From a virus: DNA of 21,547 nucleotides. The stretch spans positions 1 to 21,547 of IMG/VR virus record IMGVR_UViG_3300009161_000271; one strand, given 5' to 3'. A model generated the notes under the pieces. That model was given only the letters and a program-made list of their open reading frames with translations. It was not told where the DNA came from and ran no database searches. Positions 13,837 through 21,547 of this stretch are shown here, piece after piece. The position numbers were made by a program, and so were the translations under genes. Position 1 is the first letter of the stretch; every line of letters starts with the position of its first letter.

Positions 13837-16026
13837 TTAAGCGTCCGTAGCAGTTATATTATAATGATCTGCGTTTGTACTTGATCTGGACATGTCAACA
13901 AGACTTCCGTTTTCGTCTGTGTCAAATCTTGTTTTTTCCATGAGGTTCATTCCAACGTTGATGTCAACTTTGGTTGGCAATTGACGAGATTTTGTTTCTC
14001 TGCCATAATATATTTTTCCGATATATTCGTTATATTGCTCACCGTTTCCACGGAAAGTTTCCCAGTGTGAATCTTCAGGTATACTCATTCCAACAGAAGT
14101 CAATACAGCGGGTTGATCTCTATACAAATCGCCCATGGTCAATGTTACCATCGGTGGATACATAAATCTGGATGTCATGCCGCTTGAGTCGGACGGTCCT
14201 TTGTCTGTGTATTTTGGTGGTCTTGTCAGTCCTACCAAATAATTAATTCTTGACCACATCGGCACAAGTTCTTCCAAACTGTTAGCGTACACCGTAAAAT
14301 TAAAATTCAAAGTTCTTTCAAATCCTTTATACATGTACAATTTATCCGCTCTTCCAAGATATTGAACTGGATCCCAATCTGGAGAATGTACTTCGTTTAC
14401 AGAAGTAAGTGTTGCTCTGAATGGAACGTATATGTTATTTACCAGATCAAAAAAATGAAAAAATATTAAATCTGTTGATTGACCGTTCCCTAAAGTTAAA
14501 CTTGGTGGAATCGTGTTTCTATCAGCACCACTTATTACTTCTAAAATATTAATTTTATCTGCTACACTGTCTGTGCTTCCTTCTTTTTTATACGATGCAA
14601 ATCCTCTTTTAAAAATTGTAATTTTCTCACTTATCGTATTGGTGAATTTCGTTTTACCTATAGCAGCATATCCATTCACTGCGGTTTTTAATTTAGATAC
14701 TTGATGTGTTTGTATTGAACCACTCGCAGCATCTGCGACTTTAATATCAGTACTATATCGCGTGTCGGCTTTACCTATACGCGGGTATGTTATATATTTT
14801 TTAGGAGTATTACTGTCGTTGCGATAATCCTCCACAGTTTTCAACTGTTCAGTAGATTTTCTAAATTGTGGTCGCTTATCCCAGACATCCGTGGTAACTC
14901 CCACATTTTGTATTATACCATACTGTTTTGTTATACTAAAATTACGAATTCTTGCATTTTCCGAATTTGCTCTATCTCCGGCGTTTGTAAATCCGTATCT
15001 CAGCGTCGGCGTGTATCTGTGGTATTCGTCAACTTTTATCGCATCATCGCTAACTCCGAGTGGTGTTTTTGCAGGTGCACCAAGAAACGCAGTACTTAAA
15101 GAAGATTTTATTGTATCGATGAATCCCGTTTGGCTCTGCGCGTCTGTTTTTGGAGTATTTTTTACAGCTAACATTCCACCTTTATCCGCATACATCGATT
15201 CGTATGCGCCAATTATTCCTTTGTATTCTGGACGAATTTCCCACTTGTTATCGGCACCACCACCAAACCCAAACGGATTTGTGCTTGGTATAAAACTCTT
15301 AAGTTTACTAATAAGCGCCTTGCCTAATGCACTTCCAAGACTTGGTGTCTTTTTATCAACTTGATCGGTCCCAGCATCTGGGAAAAAGGTATTAAATCTG
15401 TTACGACCACCATCACCACTTTCATATCGTATAAGTCCCTTGGCCGGTAAACCGTTCATCTTGGCATAACCAGACAAAGCTGCTCCAGTTGCCGTACCGT
15501 CTGGATTATTTTCTATAGCTTTGCTTTGTATACCAACAACACTTAACAAAGAGGTTGCAATAAAATTGCCTACACCTCCGCTAACAGGTAAAAATCTAAC
15601 TGGTCTGTCAATCAATCCAGTGGATCCTTTAGCAGCAGTAGCACTTAGAAGACTAAGTGGGTTATATATTCTAGTTTCGTTGAAGCTGTTTTGTTTTTGT
15701 AACAAATACTGTTTTCCAATATACAACAGCCCAGTCCCACTTGTTGCAAATTTTGAAACTCTTTTTATATCAAGAAGTGTAGATCCAAAAGGCATTGCTT
15801 GAGAATCAAAACGTGTGATGTTTTTTGAAAAATTGCTACTTGAAACATCAATAAAGACATATGGCTGTGAGCTACCGAGTTTTATACCAGGCCCAGTCGA
15901 TTGTGTATATACCGAATACTTTTTATAAATAGAATTTGATTCTTTATCAAAAGCGGCCAATCTATCCGCAGGTGTTAGTCTTTTTATAGGAGACAATGGA
16001 TTTGAGATTGTTAAGTCGGATAGCAT
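13837..16026 (-). CDS. Large tail/baseplate structural protein
   Basis: A 729-residue virion protein candidate, soluble and rich in Ser, Gly, Thr and Asn. The N-terminal two thirds are not recognisable. The C-terminal part, about 520-700, has a recurring phage tail domain pattern: PFRATLTSVNEVHSPDWDPV, YLGRADKLYMYKGFERTLNF, SLEELVPMWSRINYLVGLTR, PPMVTLTMGDLYRDQPAVLT and LPTKVDINVGMNLME. This domain reads like tube-terminus or tube-initiator proteins of large myoviruses, where it forms a ring at the tube-baseplate junction. It follows the tape measure in the position where T4 has genes 48 and 54, which fits but does not prove that role. Confidence 0.7.
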   Translation of the reverse strand: MLSDLTISNPLSPIKRLTPADRLAAFDKESNSIYKKYSVYTQSTGPGIKLGSSQPYVFIDVSSSNFSKNITRFDSQAMPFGSTLLDIKRVSKFATSGTGLLYIGKQYLLQKQNSFNETRIYNPLSLLSATAAKGSTGLIDRPVRFLPVSGGVGNFIATSLLSVVGIQSKAIENNPDGTATGAALSGYAKMNGLPAKGLIRYESGDGGRNRFNTFFPDAGTDQVDKKTPSLGSALGKALISKLKSFIPSTNPFGFGGGADNKWEIRPEYKGIIGAYESMYADKGGMLAVKNTPKTDAQSQTGFIDTIKSSLSTAFLGAPAKTPLGVSDDAIKVDEYHRYTPTLRYGFTNAGDRANSENARIRNFSITKQYGIIQNVGVTTDVWDKRPQFRKSTEQLKTVEDYRNDSNTPKKYITYPRIGKADTRYSTDIKVADAASGSIQTHQVSKLKTAVNGYAAIGKTKFTNTISEKITIFKRGFASYKKEGSTDSVADKINILEVISGADRNTIPPSLTLGNGQSTDLIFFHFFDLVNNIYVPFRATLTSVNEVHSPDWDPVQYLGRADKLYMYKGFERTLNFNFTVYANSLEELVPMWSRINYLVGLTRPPKYTDKGPSDSSGMTSRFMYPPMVTLTMGDLYRDQPAVLTSVGMSIPEDSHWETFRGNGEQYNEYIGKIYYGRETKSRQLPTKVDINVGMNLMEKTRFDTDENGSLVDMSRSSTNADHYNITATDA

Positions 16027-16031
16027 ATATT

Positions 16032-16039
16032 ATAAATAT
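16032..16039 (-). promoter_or_regulatory. ATATTTAT box before the 729-residue tail gene
   Basis: The recurrent octamer 5 bases before the ATG at 16026, in a 28-base gap. Confidence 0.35.
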
Positions 16040-16054
16040 CGATCCGTGTCAATT

Positions 16055-19000
16055 TTAATCTCTTCCACTGGATGCCATTGCTGAAGAAACTTTTCTTCCA
16101 TCTAGATTTACTGCAATACCGCCACTGCGCATTAAAGATATAAGTTCGTCCAATTTGCCACCAATGCCCCCTGCTTCGGTTGGTACTGCTTCTGCGGTTG
16201 GTGCTGCGGTTGGTGCTGCGGTTGGTGCTGCGGCAGATATCACCGACAATGCCGCCATTTTAATAACACTCATGCTTTCCACTTGGCTGTTCAATTTAGA
16301 TAAAGACAATGTCAACTTATCAATTGATAATGTAAATGCATCGACTGCACCAAAATTTGACATCGAGTTGGATATTTTTTGGATAGAATCGGCGGTAAGT
16401 TGCAATTGACTGCCCATTGAAGACAGTTCTTTTAATTTATCAATTGGATCACCACCCAAGAATCCGCCGATAAAATTACCAATGCCAGCAACTGCCGAAC
16501 CTGCACCAAATGCGGCTAAAGCTCCAGCCAGTGCTGTTATACCAAATGCCGTTTTTAATAATCCATCTCCACCTATCTGACCTATTTTATTTAATGTATT
16601 GGACAGTATTTCAAATCCCGGTGATGCTATTTCTATGGCTTTTCCAAATGCGGCTATACTAAGAGACATAAATGCAATCGCCGCTGCCCCTGCCAGTATG
16701 GCCGCAGCAAAAAATCCAATTATAGCAAATGATGCCGCCGCTCCCGCCACAGTTGCTACTCCCATAGCAACACTAGACCAATCAACTTCGCCGAACATTT
16801 GTAATTTTTCAACAACCGTGTCAAAAGCGTCGAAACCCGGTGATGCAATTTCCATTGCAGCTCCAAATGCCATCATTGCCACAGAAAGTACTCCCAAAGA
16901 AATGGCTCCCATTATTATAAATGGAAGGGCCAATCCCAACACGGAAGCGACATATCCTAATCCTAACATGGTAACAAATCCTTTAGCTATAGTTGACCAA
17001 TCCAAATCGCCAAACACAGAAAATGAATTAACTACAATAGAAAGTCCTTCCGCTATTAATTTTATACCAAACGCAAAACCAACAAACGCCAAAGATAAAG
17101 CGGCTACGGCGGCTATACCTAACCAAGCCATAGGATTGCCGCCTAAAGCAGAAAGACCAGCGCTCATAGCAATTAATCCAGCCGAAAACGGTGTTCCGAG
17201 TAAAGCAATTCCCGCCATACCTATTAACCCAGGGAGCATTACCACTAAAGCAAGCGAAGTGAACATTAGCGCTCCTGCACCAAGTAAAACGTCAACACTT
17301 GCCATTTTTTTCAATCCGGACGCAATTCCGCCGAGGGCTTCCTTTACGGCATCACCGTCAATCATCGACAACAATTTTGCACCGGCAACACCGGGAATCA
17401 TAAGAACAAGTCCAATCGACGCGGGTATAAGATTTAAAGCACCGAGTAAAACGTCAACACCTGCCATTTTCTTAAACCCTTTTGCCATTCCTTCAATCGC
17501 GGCAGAAAGCTTTTCACCGTCAATCATAGATAGCAATTTTGCACCAATAACGCCCGGTATCATGACCACAAGTCCAATTGAGGCTGGTATTAAATTAAGT
17601 GCACCTTTCAAAACTTCAACCCCAGCCATCTTTTTTAACCCAGCCGCAAGGTTTGTTAAAAACGACTTGATTCCGGAACCGTTGTTTGACTTCATCGATC
17701 TTGAAGATTTTTCTGTTTTTTCCACACCCTTTGAAATATCAGGAGTGCTAGTCGTAGTGCTCGGACCCTTAACTTTTTCAATAAGCGACTTTGCAAACGA
17801 TCCCACGGCTTTGAATGGTTTTGCAATCATACCCATGACTGCACCAACACCACCGGAACCAAAAAAGATAGCGGCAATTAAACCTGCTCCAGCAATTTGT
17901 ATCAAAGTGCCAACGGTTGTTCCTAAATCTTTAAATTGCTCTTTGACAAATCCTACAGTTTTTGACCAAGATCCAGTACCATCCGCAATAGAGGCAACGC
18001 CATCTGCTATCCATTTGATGGGACTCAATATCCAAGCAAGACCTTTTGCTATCCAACCAACCGCCCATGCTATAAATGAAAAAACGGGAACAACTATTGT
18101 TACCAGTGGGGTAATTATTGGTTCTAGTATGTTTCCAATCGCAACAACCATTGACTCCAAACTATTTTTTAACTTTGTAATCAAACCTTGAATTTTCTGT
18201 TGCATCAACGCTTTTTCGTTTTGTTTTACCAAATCAGCAGAATCTAAGTCGTTTATTTTTTTCAAAGCCGCTAACTCTTTTTCTTGTGCTTTTAGCGTGG
18301 CTTTTTTACTTTCGTCGTTGCCTTTTAATATAGCATCGCGCTGTGCTTCAACCGCCATCATCTTAGTCAAATCTTTAAGTTCCATACCAGCCGCTTTAGC
18401 CAATGCTTCGCGCTGATAAACATTCATCTTGTTGAAATCTCCGGCATTCTTTACCGTTTCCAAAGTGGCTCTGGCGGAATCTTCAACCCTTCCTTCAAAC
18501 GCTAATTGTCTTGCTAGTTGGAAATTAACATTTTTTCCAAGCAACGCGCTCGCTTCCATTTCATCGGTTATACTGTTGCTAAAGTCGAGAATTTTTCTTT
18601 GAGAAGATACGAGTTTGTTTAATTCCATTCCCATCGATCTTGCCGCAATTGCGGATTTCATCAGTTTTGACGGATTTGCACCCAACATACTGAGAGTATC
18701 TTCCGATGCACTTGCCACGTCTTGCATAACCAACTTGAAAGAAATACCCGCTTTGTCAGATATGCCAGCACCAACTTTTATTACATTCATCGCGGCTTGC
18801 TCAGATGCGCCGCCTAATCCTTGGAATGTAGCTAGTACAGCCGCCGAATGTTCTTCAGCAACACCGAGATTTGCACTCATCAACGAAACGTTTTGCAGTG
18901 CCTCTTTACTGACAAGTGATGTTCTGCCAAACACATCGGTCAACGCCTTTGCAGATTTATATACTTGCTCTATACCAATACCCATGTGTTGGAATTCAAG

Positions 19001-20149
19001 ATTTATAGATTCCGCATTTTTGCGCAATTCTACCATTTGCGTATTACTGTATCCCGTTTGTTTTCTAAATTCCTCAGCTGCTTTATCTAAAGCTATAAAT
19101 CTATCATATCCAGATTTTAATATGAGATCCAACAACATGAATGGTTTTGGAATAAGTTTGGATGTATCAAGAAATTTTCTGACAACATTAACATGTTCAC
19201 CCAATGTACCAAGACTTACTTCTTGATTTCGACCAATGTGCTGTAAATATCCAGCTCTTGTCTTTAAACTCATCAAGTCTTCTTTTCCTTGCTCCGCTTC
19301 TTTTTCAGACAAAAGTATGGTTGCCGCCAAATGGTTTTGCATCGCCTCTTCACGATATTGGGAAACGCCCCGCTGCATTTTATCATAAGCTTTTAAACTC
19401 TTGCCGTCATAAAACGATGCGCCGCCGCCAGTCGCTTCGTACTCAGCATTTAGTTTTGCAAACTTACCGTGCATTTCCTCCATTATTGCTTCTTTATCCG
19501 CCGCCTTCATTCTTTTACCTTGAATCTTTGCCATGTCTTCTTCTAGGATTCGGCGCTGTTCCAGAATTGCCAAACGCCTGTCCTCGACTTGCAAGTTTTC
19601 AGTATCGTACTGCATCTGAGCTTGAAGCTGTGTTAATGTTTGCGTGGAACTTGCCCACTCTGCTCTTTTTTTTTCTAAAATACGAGCGTCAACATTTAAC
19701 ATCGCGGTTTTAGAATCTAGTAATTTTTTTTGTGAAATACCTAGGTTGTCAGTAAGTGTTGTTATTAACGAGGTTGCTAACGACGAATCTTTGGCGGTAA
19801 CACGTTCTAATGCTGAAAATTTCTCTTGTTGTGTTATTAAAAATTTTTGTCTCGACGCCGTCTTTTCAAATCCATTTGCCATCTCGTCGATTGCAAACCT
19901 AGCAGCGATACTTCTGGTCCCAAATACTTCCATCATGTTTCCCATCACACCAACTTGTTCGCCGGTCTGTTTTATAACATTAAAAAGTTTTCCAGCATCT
20001 TTCAGTTGGTTCATCACCTGTTTGGTGAAATCGCGAAGGTCTTTAAAACTTCTAGCAGTCTCCTCAAGTGAGTCATTTATGCCAAGGATTTGCTTTGCAA
20101 AGCCTTTCATACTCTCCTCGTCGAATTCTGTTTTATCTTTCTTTGCCAT
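16055..20149 (-). CDS. Tape-measure protein
   Basis: At 1364 residues it is the longest gene here. Residues 1-300 are charged and heptad-like (coiled coil, e.g. LEQRRILEEDMAKIQGKRMK at 196-215). Residues 300-660 are helical, then a hydrophobic zone starts at LEPIITPLVTIVVPVFSFIA (675-694). Residues 837-985 hold a 54-residue tandem repeat (KKMAGVDVLLGALNLIPASI), and 1046-1191 a 73-residue repeat built on FGxxDWS and EIASPGF. The C-terminus has an Ala/Pro/Thr repeat and a short conserved-looking end (DELISLMRSGGIAVNLDGRK). Length, coiled coil, hydrophobic segments and position between gp26-like and baseplate genes together identify the tail-length ruler, which is also expelled during DNA entry. 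At about 0.15 nm per residue it would fit a tail near 200 nm; this is inference. Confidence 0.85.
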   Translation of the reverse strand: MAKKDKTEFDEESMKGFAKQILGINDSLEETARSFKDLRDFTKQVMNQLKDAGKLFNVIKQTGEQVGVMGNMMEVFGTRSIAARFAIDEMANGFEKTASRQKFLITQQEKFSALERVTAKDSSLATSLITTLTDNLGISQKKLLDSKTAMLNVDARILEKKRAEWASSTQTLTQLQAQMQYDTENLQVEDRRLAILEQRRILEEDMAKIQGKRMKAADKEAIMEEMHGKFAKLNAEYEATGGGASFYDGKSLKAYDKMQRGVSQYREEAMQNHLAATILLSEKEAEQGKEDLMSLKTRAGYLQHIGRNQEVSLGTLGEHVNVVRKFLDTSKLIPKPFMLLDLILKSGYDRFIALDKAAEEFRKQTGYSNTQMVELRKNAESINLEFQHMGIGIEQVYKSAKALTDVFGRTSLVSKEALQNVSLMSANLGVAEEHSAAVLATFQGLGGASEQAAMNVIKVGAGISDKAGISFKLVMQDVASASEDTLSMLGANPSKLMKSAIAARSMGMELNKLVSSQRKILDFSNSITDEMEASALLGKNVNFQLARQLAFEGRVEDSARATLETVKNAGDFNKMNVYQREALAKAAGMELKDLTKMMAVEAQRDAILKGNDESKKATLKAQEKELAALKKINDLDSADLVKQNEKALMQQKIQGLITKLKNSLESMVVAIGNILEPIITPLVTIVVPVFSFIAWAVGWIAKGLAWILSPIKWIADGVASIADGTGSWSKTVGFVKEQFKDLGTTVGTLIQIAGAGLIAAIFFGSGGVGAVMGMIAKPFKAVGSFAKSLIEKVKGPSTTTSTPDISKGVEKTEKSSRSMKSNNGSGIKSFLTNLAAGLKKMAGVEVLKGALNLIPASIGLVVMIPGVIGAKLLSMIDGEKLSAAIEGMAKGFKKMAGVDVLLGALNLIPASIGLVLMIPGVAGAKLLSMIDGDAVKEALGGIASGLKKMASVDVLLGAGALMFTSLALVVMLPGLIGMAGIALLGTPFSAGLIAMSAGLSALGGNPMAWLGIAAVAALSLAFVGFAFGIKLIAEGLSIVVNSFSVFGDLDWSTIAKGFVTMLGLGYVASVLGLALPFIIMGAISLGVLSVAMMAFGAAMEIASPGFDAFDTVVEKLQMFGEVDWSSVAMGVATVAGAAASFAIIGFFAAAILAGAAAIAFMSLSIAAFGKAIEIASPGFEILSNTLNKIGQIGGDGLLKTAFGITALAGALAAFGAGSAVAGIGNFIGGFLGGDPIDKLKELSSMGSQLQLTADSIQKISNSMSNFGAVDAFTLSIDKLTLSLSKLNSQVESMSVIKMAALSVISAAAPTAAPTAAPTAEAVPTEAGGIGGKLDELISLMRSGGIAVNLDGRKVSSAMASSGRD
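16196..16231 (-). repeat. Three tandem 12-bp repeats inside the tape-measure gene
   Basis: The plus-strand unit GGTTGGTGCTGC occurs three times without a mismatch and encodes Ala-Pro-Thr-Ala in each copy near the tape-measure C-terminus. Degenerate copies flank it. The copy number is likely to vary by slippage. Confidence 0.85.
16577..17014 (-). repeat. 219-bp (73-residue) degenerate repeat in the tape-measure gene
   Basis: Two copies at residues 1046-1118 and 1119-1191. Anchors FGDLDWS/FGEVDWS and EIASPGFDAF/EIASPGFEIL are both 73 residues apart. A decayed third copy may begin near residue 1190. Confidence 0.7.
17195..17641 (-). repeat. 162-bp (54-residue) tandem repeat in the tape-measure gene
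   Basis: Copies begin at residues 837, 891 and 945, all with GLKKMA/GFKKMA followed by VxVLxGA. The first two share NLIPASIGLVxMIPG and AKLLSMIDG almost exactly; the third diverges after residue 958. The DNA string gtcaacac recurs exactly 162 bases apart (17291 and 17453). Confidence 0.85.
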
Positions 20150-20155
20150 TTATAT

Positions 20156-20163
20156 ATAAATAC
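20156..20163 (-). promoter_or_regulatory. Near-match ATATTTAT box, proximal, before the tape-measure gene
   Basis: The coding strand reads GTATTTAT, one mismatch from the octamer, 6 bases before the ATG at 20149. Confidence 0.3.
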
Positions 20164-20169
20164 TTACAT

Positions 20170-20177
20170 ATAAATAT
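20170..20177 (-). promoter_or_regulatory. ATATTTAT box, distal, before the tape-measure gene
   Basis: An exact copy of the octamer 20 bases before the ATG, in the 37-base gap after the gp26-like gene. Confidence 0.4.
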
Positions 20178-20186
20178 TATAATTGA

Positions 20187-21107
20187 TCACTTTTTGACCG
20201 TCGGTGGCTTGGATATTTTACTAGAGCCTCCACCTTTAGATGCGCTCTTATTGGCTTCTGCCTCTGCTTTCTTTGCTTCTACTAGTTTTTTTATATAAAA
20301 CGCACGCAACATTGTTGGCATTTTATATACACCATCTTGAGTAAACGCTCCATTACTATAATAACAAAGGTCGAATATCTCAGAGTGTATGTTCATTTTA
20401 CTTTCTGAGTTTATTCCAAATATGTCCGGATTTATTTCTATCTTCGACCTCTTAGAAACAGAACACGACGGGCATGTAAAAGACATCTCGTTCATATAAC
20501 CGGGCATGTTCTTATTATAATAAGACCTGAAAGAGTTGCTATCTACTGCACCTAATTGTTGATCATAAAAATCTTCTATACCATCTTTTTCAACACCGTC
20601 GATACTTAGGGTCATACATTTTATAAATGTCAACCAACTATACTCATCATATATCTTATGTTCGATGCAAGTGGGTAACTTAAAATATACAGTTTTTTTG
20701 CATCTAGGAAACGTATATGATAACTTGTTTACACCCTTTTCATACTTTGAAAAATCAAATTGAACAGATCTAAATGCAAACGAAATGTCGCCTTCGTGTT
20801 CTTGTTCGCACGATTCACATTTGTATTTCGTTTTGGCAACTGCACCGTAATTTGCGATTCTAAGATTTAGTAATATAGAATCACGGTCGCACTTCAATAA
20901 CGTGTCATAGTCAATACCGCCCACCACAACTTCATTCAAAAATTCTCTATCAAGAATTCCTCGTTTAGCAAAGTTTGAATTGGATAGCAACTCTTCTTGC
21001 TTCGCTGTGATTGGGTATATACTAACCTTACCAGAAGATAATATATGGTCCTTGGGATAGAAATATCCCTCGGATGCCAACTCTATTATCTCATAGTTTA
21101 AACTCAC
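20187..21107 (-). CDS. T4 gp26-like baseplate/tail assembly protein with two CxxC motifs
   Basis: A 306-residue protein with two similar halves. The first resembles the T4-type baseplate family core: ITAKQEELLSN (33-43), DYDTLLKCDRDSILLNLRIA, then a strand pair with CESC. The second half has LPTC, SIDGVEKDGIEDFYDQQLG, SFTCPSC and EINPDIFGI, and matches the neighbouring gene's visible part. Each half carries one CxxC that could bind zinc in a ribbon. The C-terminus (KKAEAEANKSASKGGGSSK) is basic and flexible. It uses a GTG start with an in-frame TAG only two codons upstream, so the start is well bounded. It lies 9 bases after its paralogue and just before the tape measure, like T4 genes 26 and 51 upstream of gene 29. 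Confidence 0.7.
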   Translation of the reverse strand: MSLNYEIIELASEGYFYPKDHILSSGKVSIYPITAKQEELLSNSNFAKRGILDREFLNEVVVGGIDYDTLLKCDRDSILLNLRIANYGAVAKTKYKCESCEQEHEGDISFAFRSVQFDFSKYEKGVNKLSYTFPRCKKTVYFKLPTCIEHKIYDEYSWLTFIKCMTLSIDGVEKDGIEDFYDQQLGAVDSNSFRSYYNKNMPGYMNEMSFTCPSCSVSKRSKIEINPDIFGINSESKMNIHSEIFDLCYYSNGAFTQDGVYKMPTMLRAFYIKKLVEAKKAEAEANKSASKGGGSSKISKPPTVKK

Positions 21108-21116
21108 ACACAGCTA

Positions 21117-21547
21117 TCAATCAGTGATGTTTGGCCAGAAGAAGTTTGCACCAAGTGGAATAGATACTCTAGCTTGATGTCCACATGCTGGGCATGTGAA
21201 TTCAAAGGTCATATCCAAATCGGGTGTACTTTCCCTGATAAATCTGCGTAATGCCAAACTATCTTTTGCGGTCAATTGAGTATCAACAAAGTTCTTGACT
21301 TTGGATCTATCAGAGTCACCGTCAATAGACTTGATTGTATATTTAAGTCTGGTTGTGATTTCTGGAGATGCGGCATTTGCTCCCAGCTTGGCCAACGCTT
21401 TCAATTCTTGCTCGATTTCTGCTTCATCTTTGTGAGTAAGCAAACCAAACGTGATGGACTTACCCGACGTTGGCAACGTGAATGCAAATTTGTTATCTCC
21501 CTTTACCAACTTAGAAGTGTCGATGTCTTTTTCGACAACGTTGTCTA
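21117..21547 (-). CDS. T4 gp26-like baseplate/tail assembly protein (cut by window edge)
   Basis: The frame is open to the right edge, so the true start lies outside; a TTG at 21509 (LVKGDNKF) is internal, not a start. The visible C-terminal part has FTLPTSGKSITFGLLTHKDE, a helical segment, SIDGDSDRSKVKNFVDTQLT, and FEFTCPACGHQARVSIPLGA followed by NFFWPN. The CxxC plus 'FFWP' ending is typical of T4-type baseplate proteins of the gp26 family. It shares the SIDG ... CPxC layout with the next gene, indicating an old duplication. Confidence 0.75.
   Translation of the reverse strand, partial: DNVVEKDIDTSKLVKGDNKFAFTLPTSGKSITFGLLTHKDEAEIEQELKALAKLGANAASPEITTRLKYTIKSIDGDSDRSKVKNFVDTQLTAKDSLALRRFIRESTPDLDMTFEFTCPACGHQARVSIPLGANFFWPNITD

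Noticed and set aside
16196-16231. Short tandem repeat as a possible CRISPR or regulatory iteron
   Set aside because: The units are contiguous 12-mers without spacers, stay in frame and encode Ala-Pro-Thr-Ala.
16599-18191. A 530-codon open frame on the plus strand opposite the tape-measure gene
   Set aside because: It is the antisense of an Ala/Gly/Leu/Ile-rich repetitive segment, giving a Pro/Ala/Asn/Ser-rich sequence with the same repeats mirrored. It has no family features and the tape-measure frame is clearly the coding one.
18615-20159. Further plus-strand open frames opposite the tape-measure 5' half
   Set aside because: They overlap each other and the well-supported gene, and show no protein-like motifs.
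21507-21509. TTG as the start of the gp26-like gene at the right edge
   Set aside because: The frame continues open with protein-like sequence to the window edge, so the gene is simply truncated.
20187-21547. Programmed frameshift joining the two gp26-like genes, as in tail chaperone pairs
   Set aside because: The second gene has its own GTG start with an in-frame TAG two codons upstream, a 9-base gap lies between the genes, and I saw no slippery sequence near the junction.

Overview
The window is a compact stretch of a tailed double-stranded DNA phage genome, AT-rich and almost entirely coding. It looks like a distant member of the T4 superfamily (contractile-tailed myoviruses). The evidence is the set of genes: class I ribonucleotide reductase, a gp41/DnaB-type helicase, a T4 RNase H/FEN-type 5' nuclease, a UvsX/RecA recombinase, a gp32-type single-strand binding protein and T4-type baseplate proteins. 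Every gene I can support lies on the minus strand, so transcription runs from high to low coordinates. I cannot name the host. A minority of genes have clear Shine-Dalgarno sequences; many starts are preceded only by A/T-rich DNA.

In transcription order, the right part (21547 to about 10789) is a tail module. It holds two tandem gp26-like CxxC baseplate proteins (the first cut by the window edge), a 1364-residue tape-measure protein with internal repeats, a large tail/baseplate protein, a short LysM-like wedge protein, a 781-residue hub-like protein and a small unknown protein. The left part (10752 to 1) is a replication and nucleotide module: a divergent compact family A DNA polymerase, two unknown proteins, gp32, UvsX, the 5' nuclease, the interrupted helicase, nrdB and the start of nrdA. 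The two modules follow each other on one strand.

The most remarkable object is the helicase. Its gene is broken inside the Walker A lysine-serine junction into two separate ORFs, each carrying half of an intein, with a free-standing homing endonuclease of the Vsr-fold/EDxHD type between them. This is the 'fractured gene' arrangement. All splice-junction residues are present (Cys1, the block B TxxH, His-Asn and +1 Ser), so a 465-residue helicase should be restored by protein trans-splicing. The break lies before block B, not at the usual endonuclease position, so this would be an atypically split intein.

The short intergenic gaps also carry signal. An octamer ATATTTAT on the coding strand recurs in most gaps with room for it and is a candidate late-promoter box. 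The gp32 leader resembles the T4 autoregulatory leader (hairpins, then GTTAA repeats running into the ribosome site). A good intrinsic terminator follows gp32. A perfect 12-bp hairpin separates uvsX from the nuclease gene, and a hairpin covers the GTG start of the polymerase. No gene-free stretch exceeds 300 bases; the longest is the 218-base gp32 leader region. I saw no tRNA, rRNA or CRISPR.
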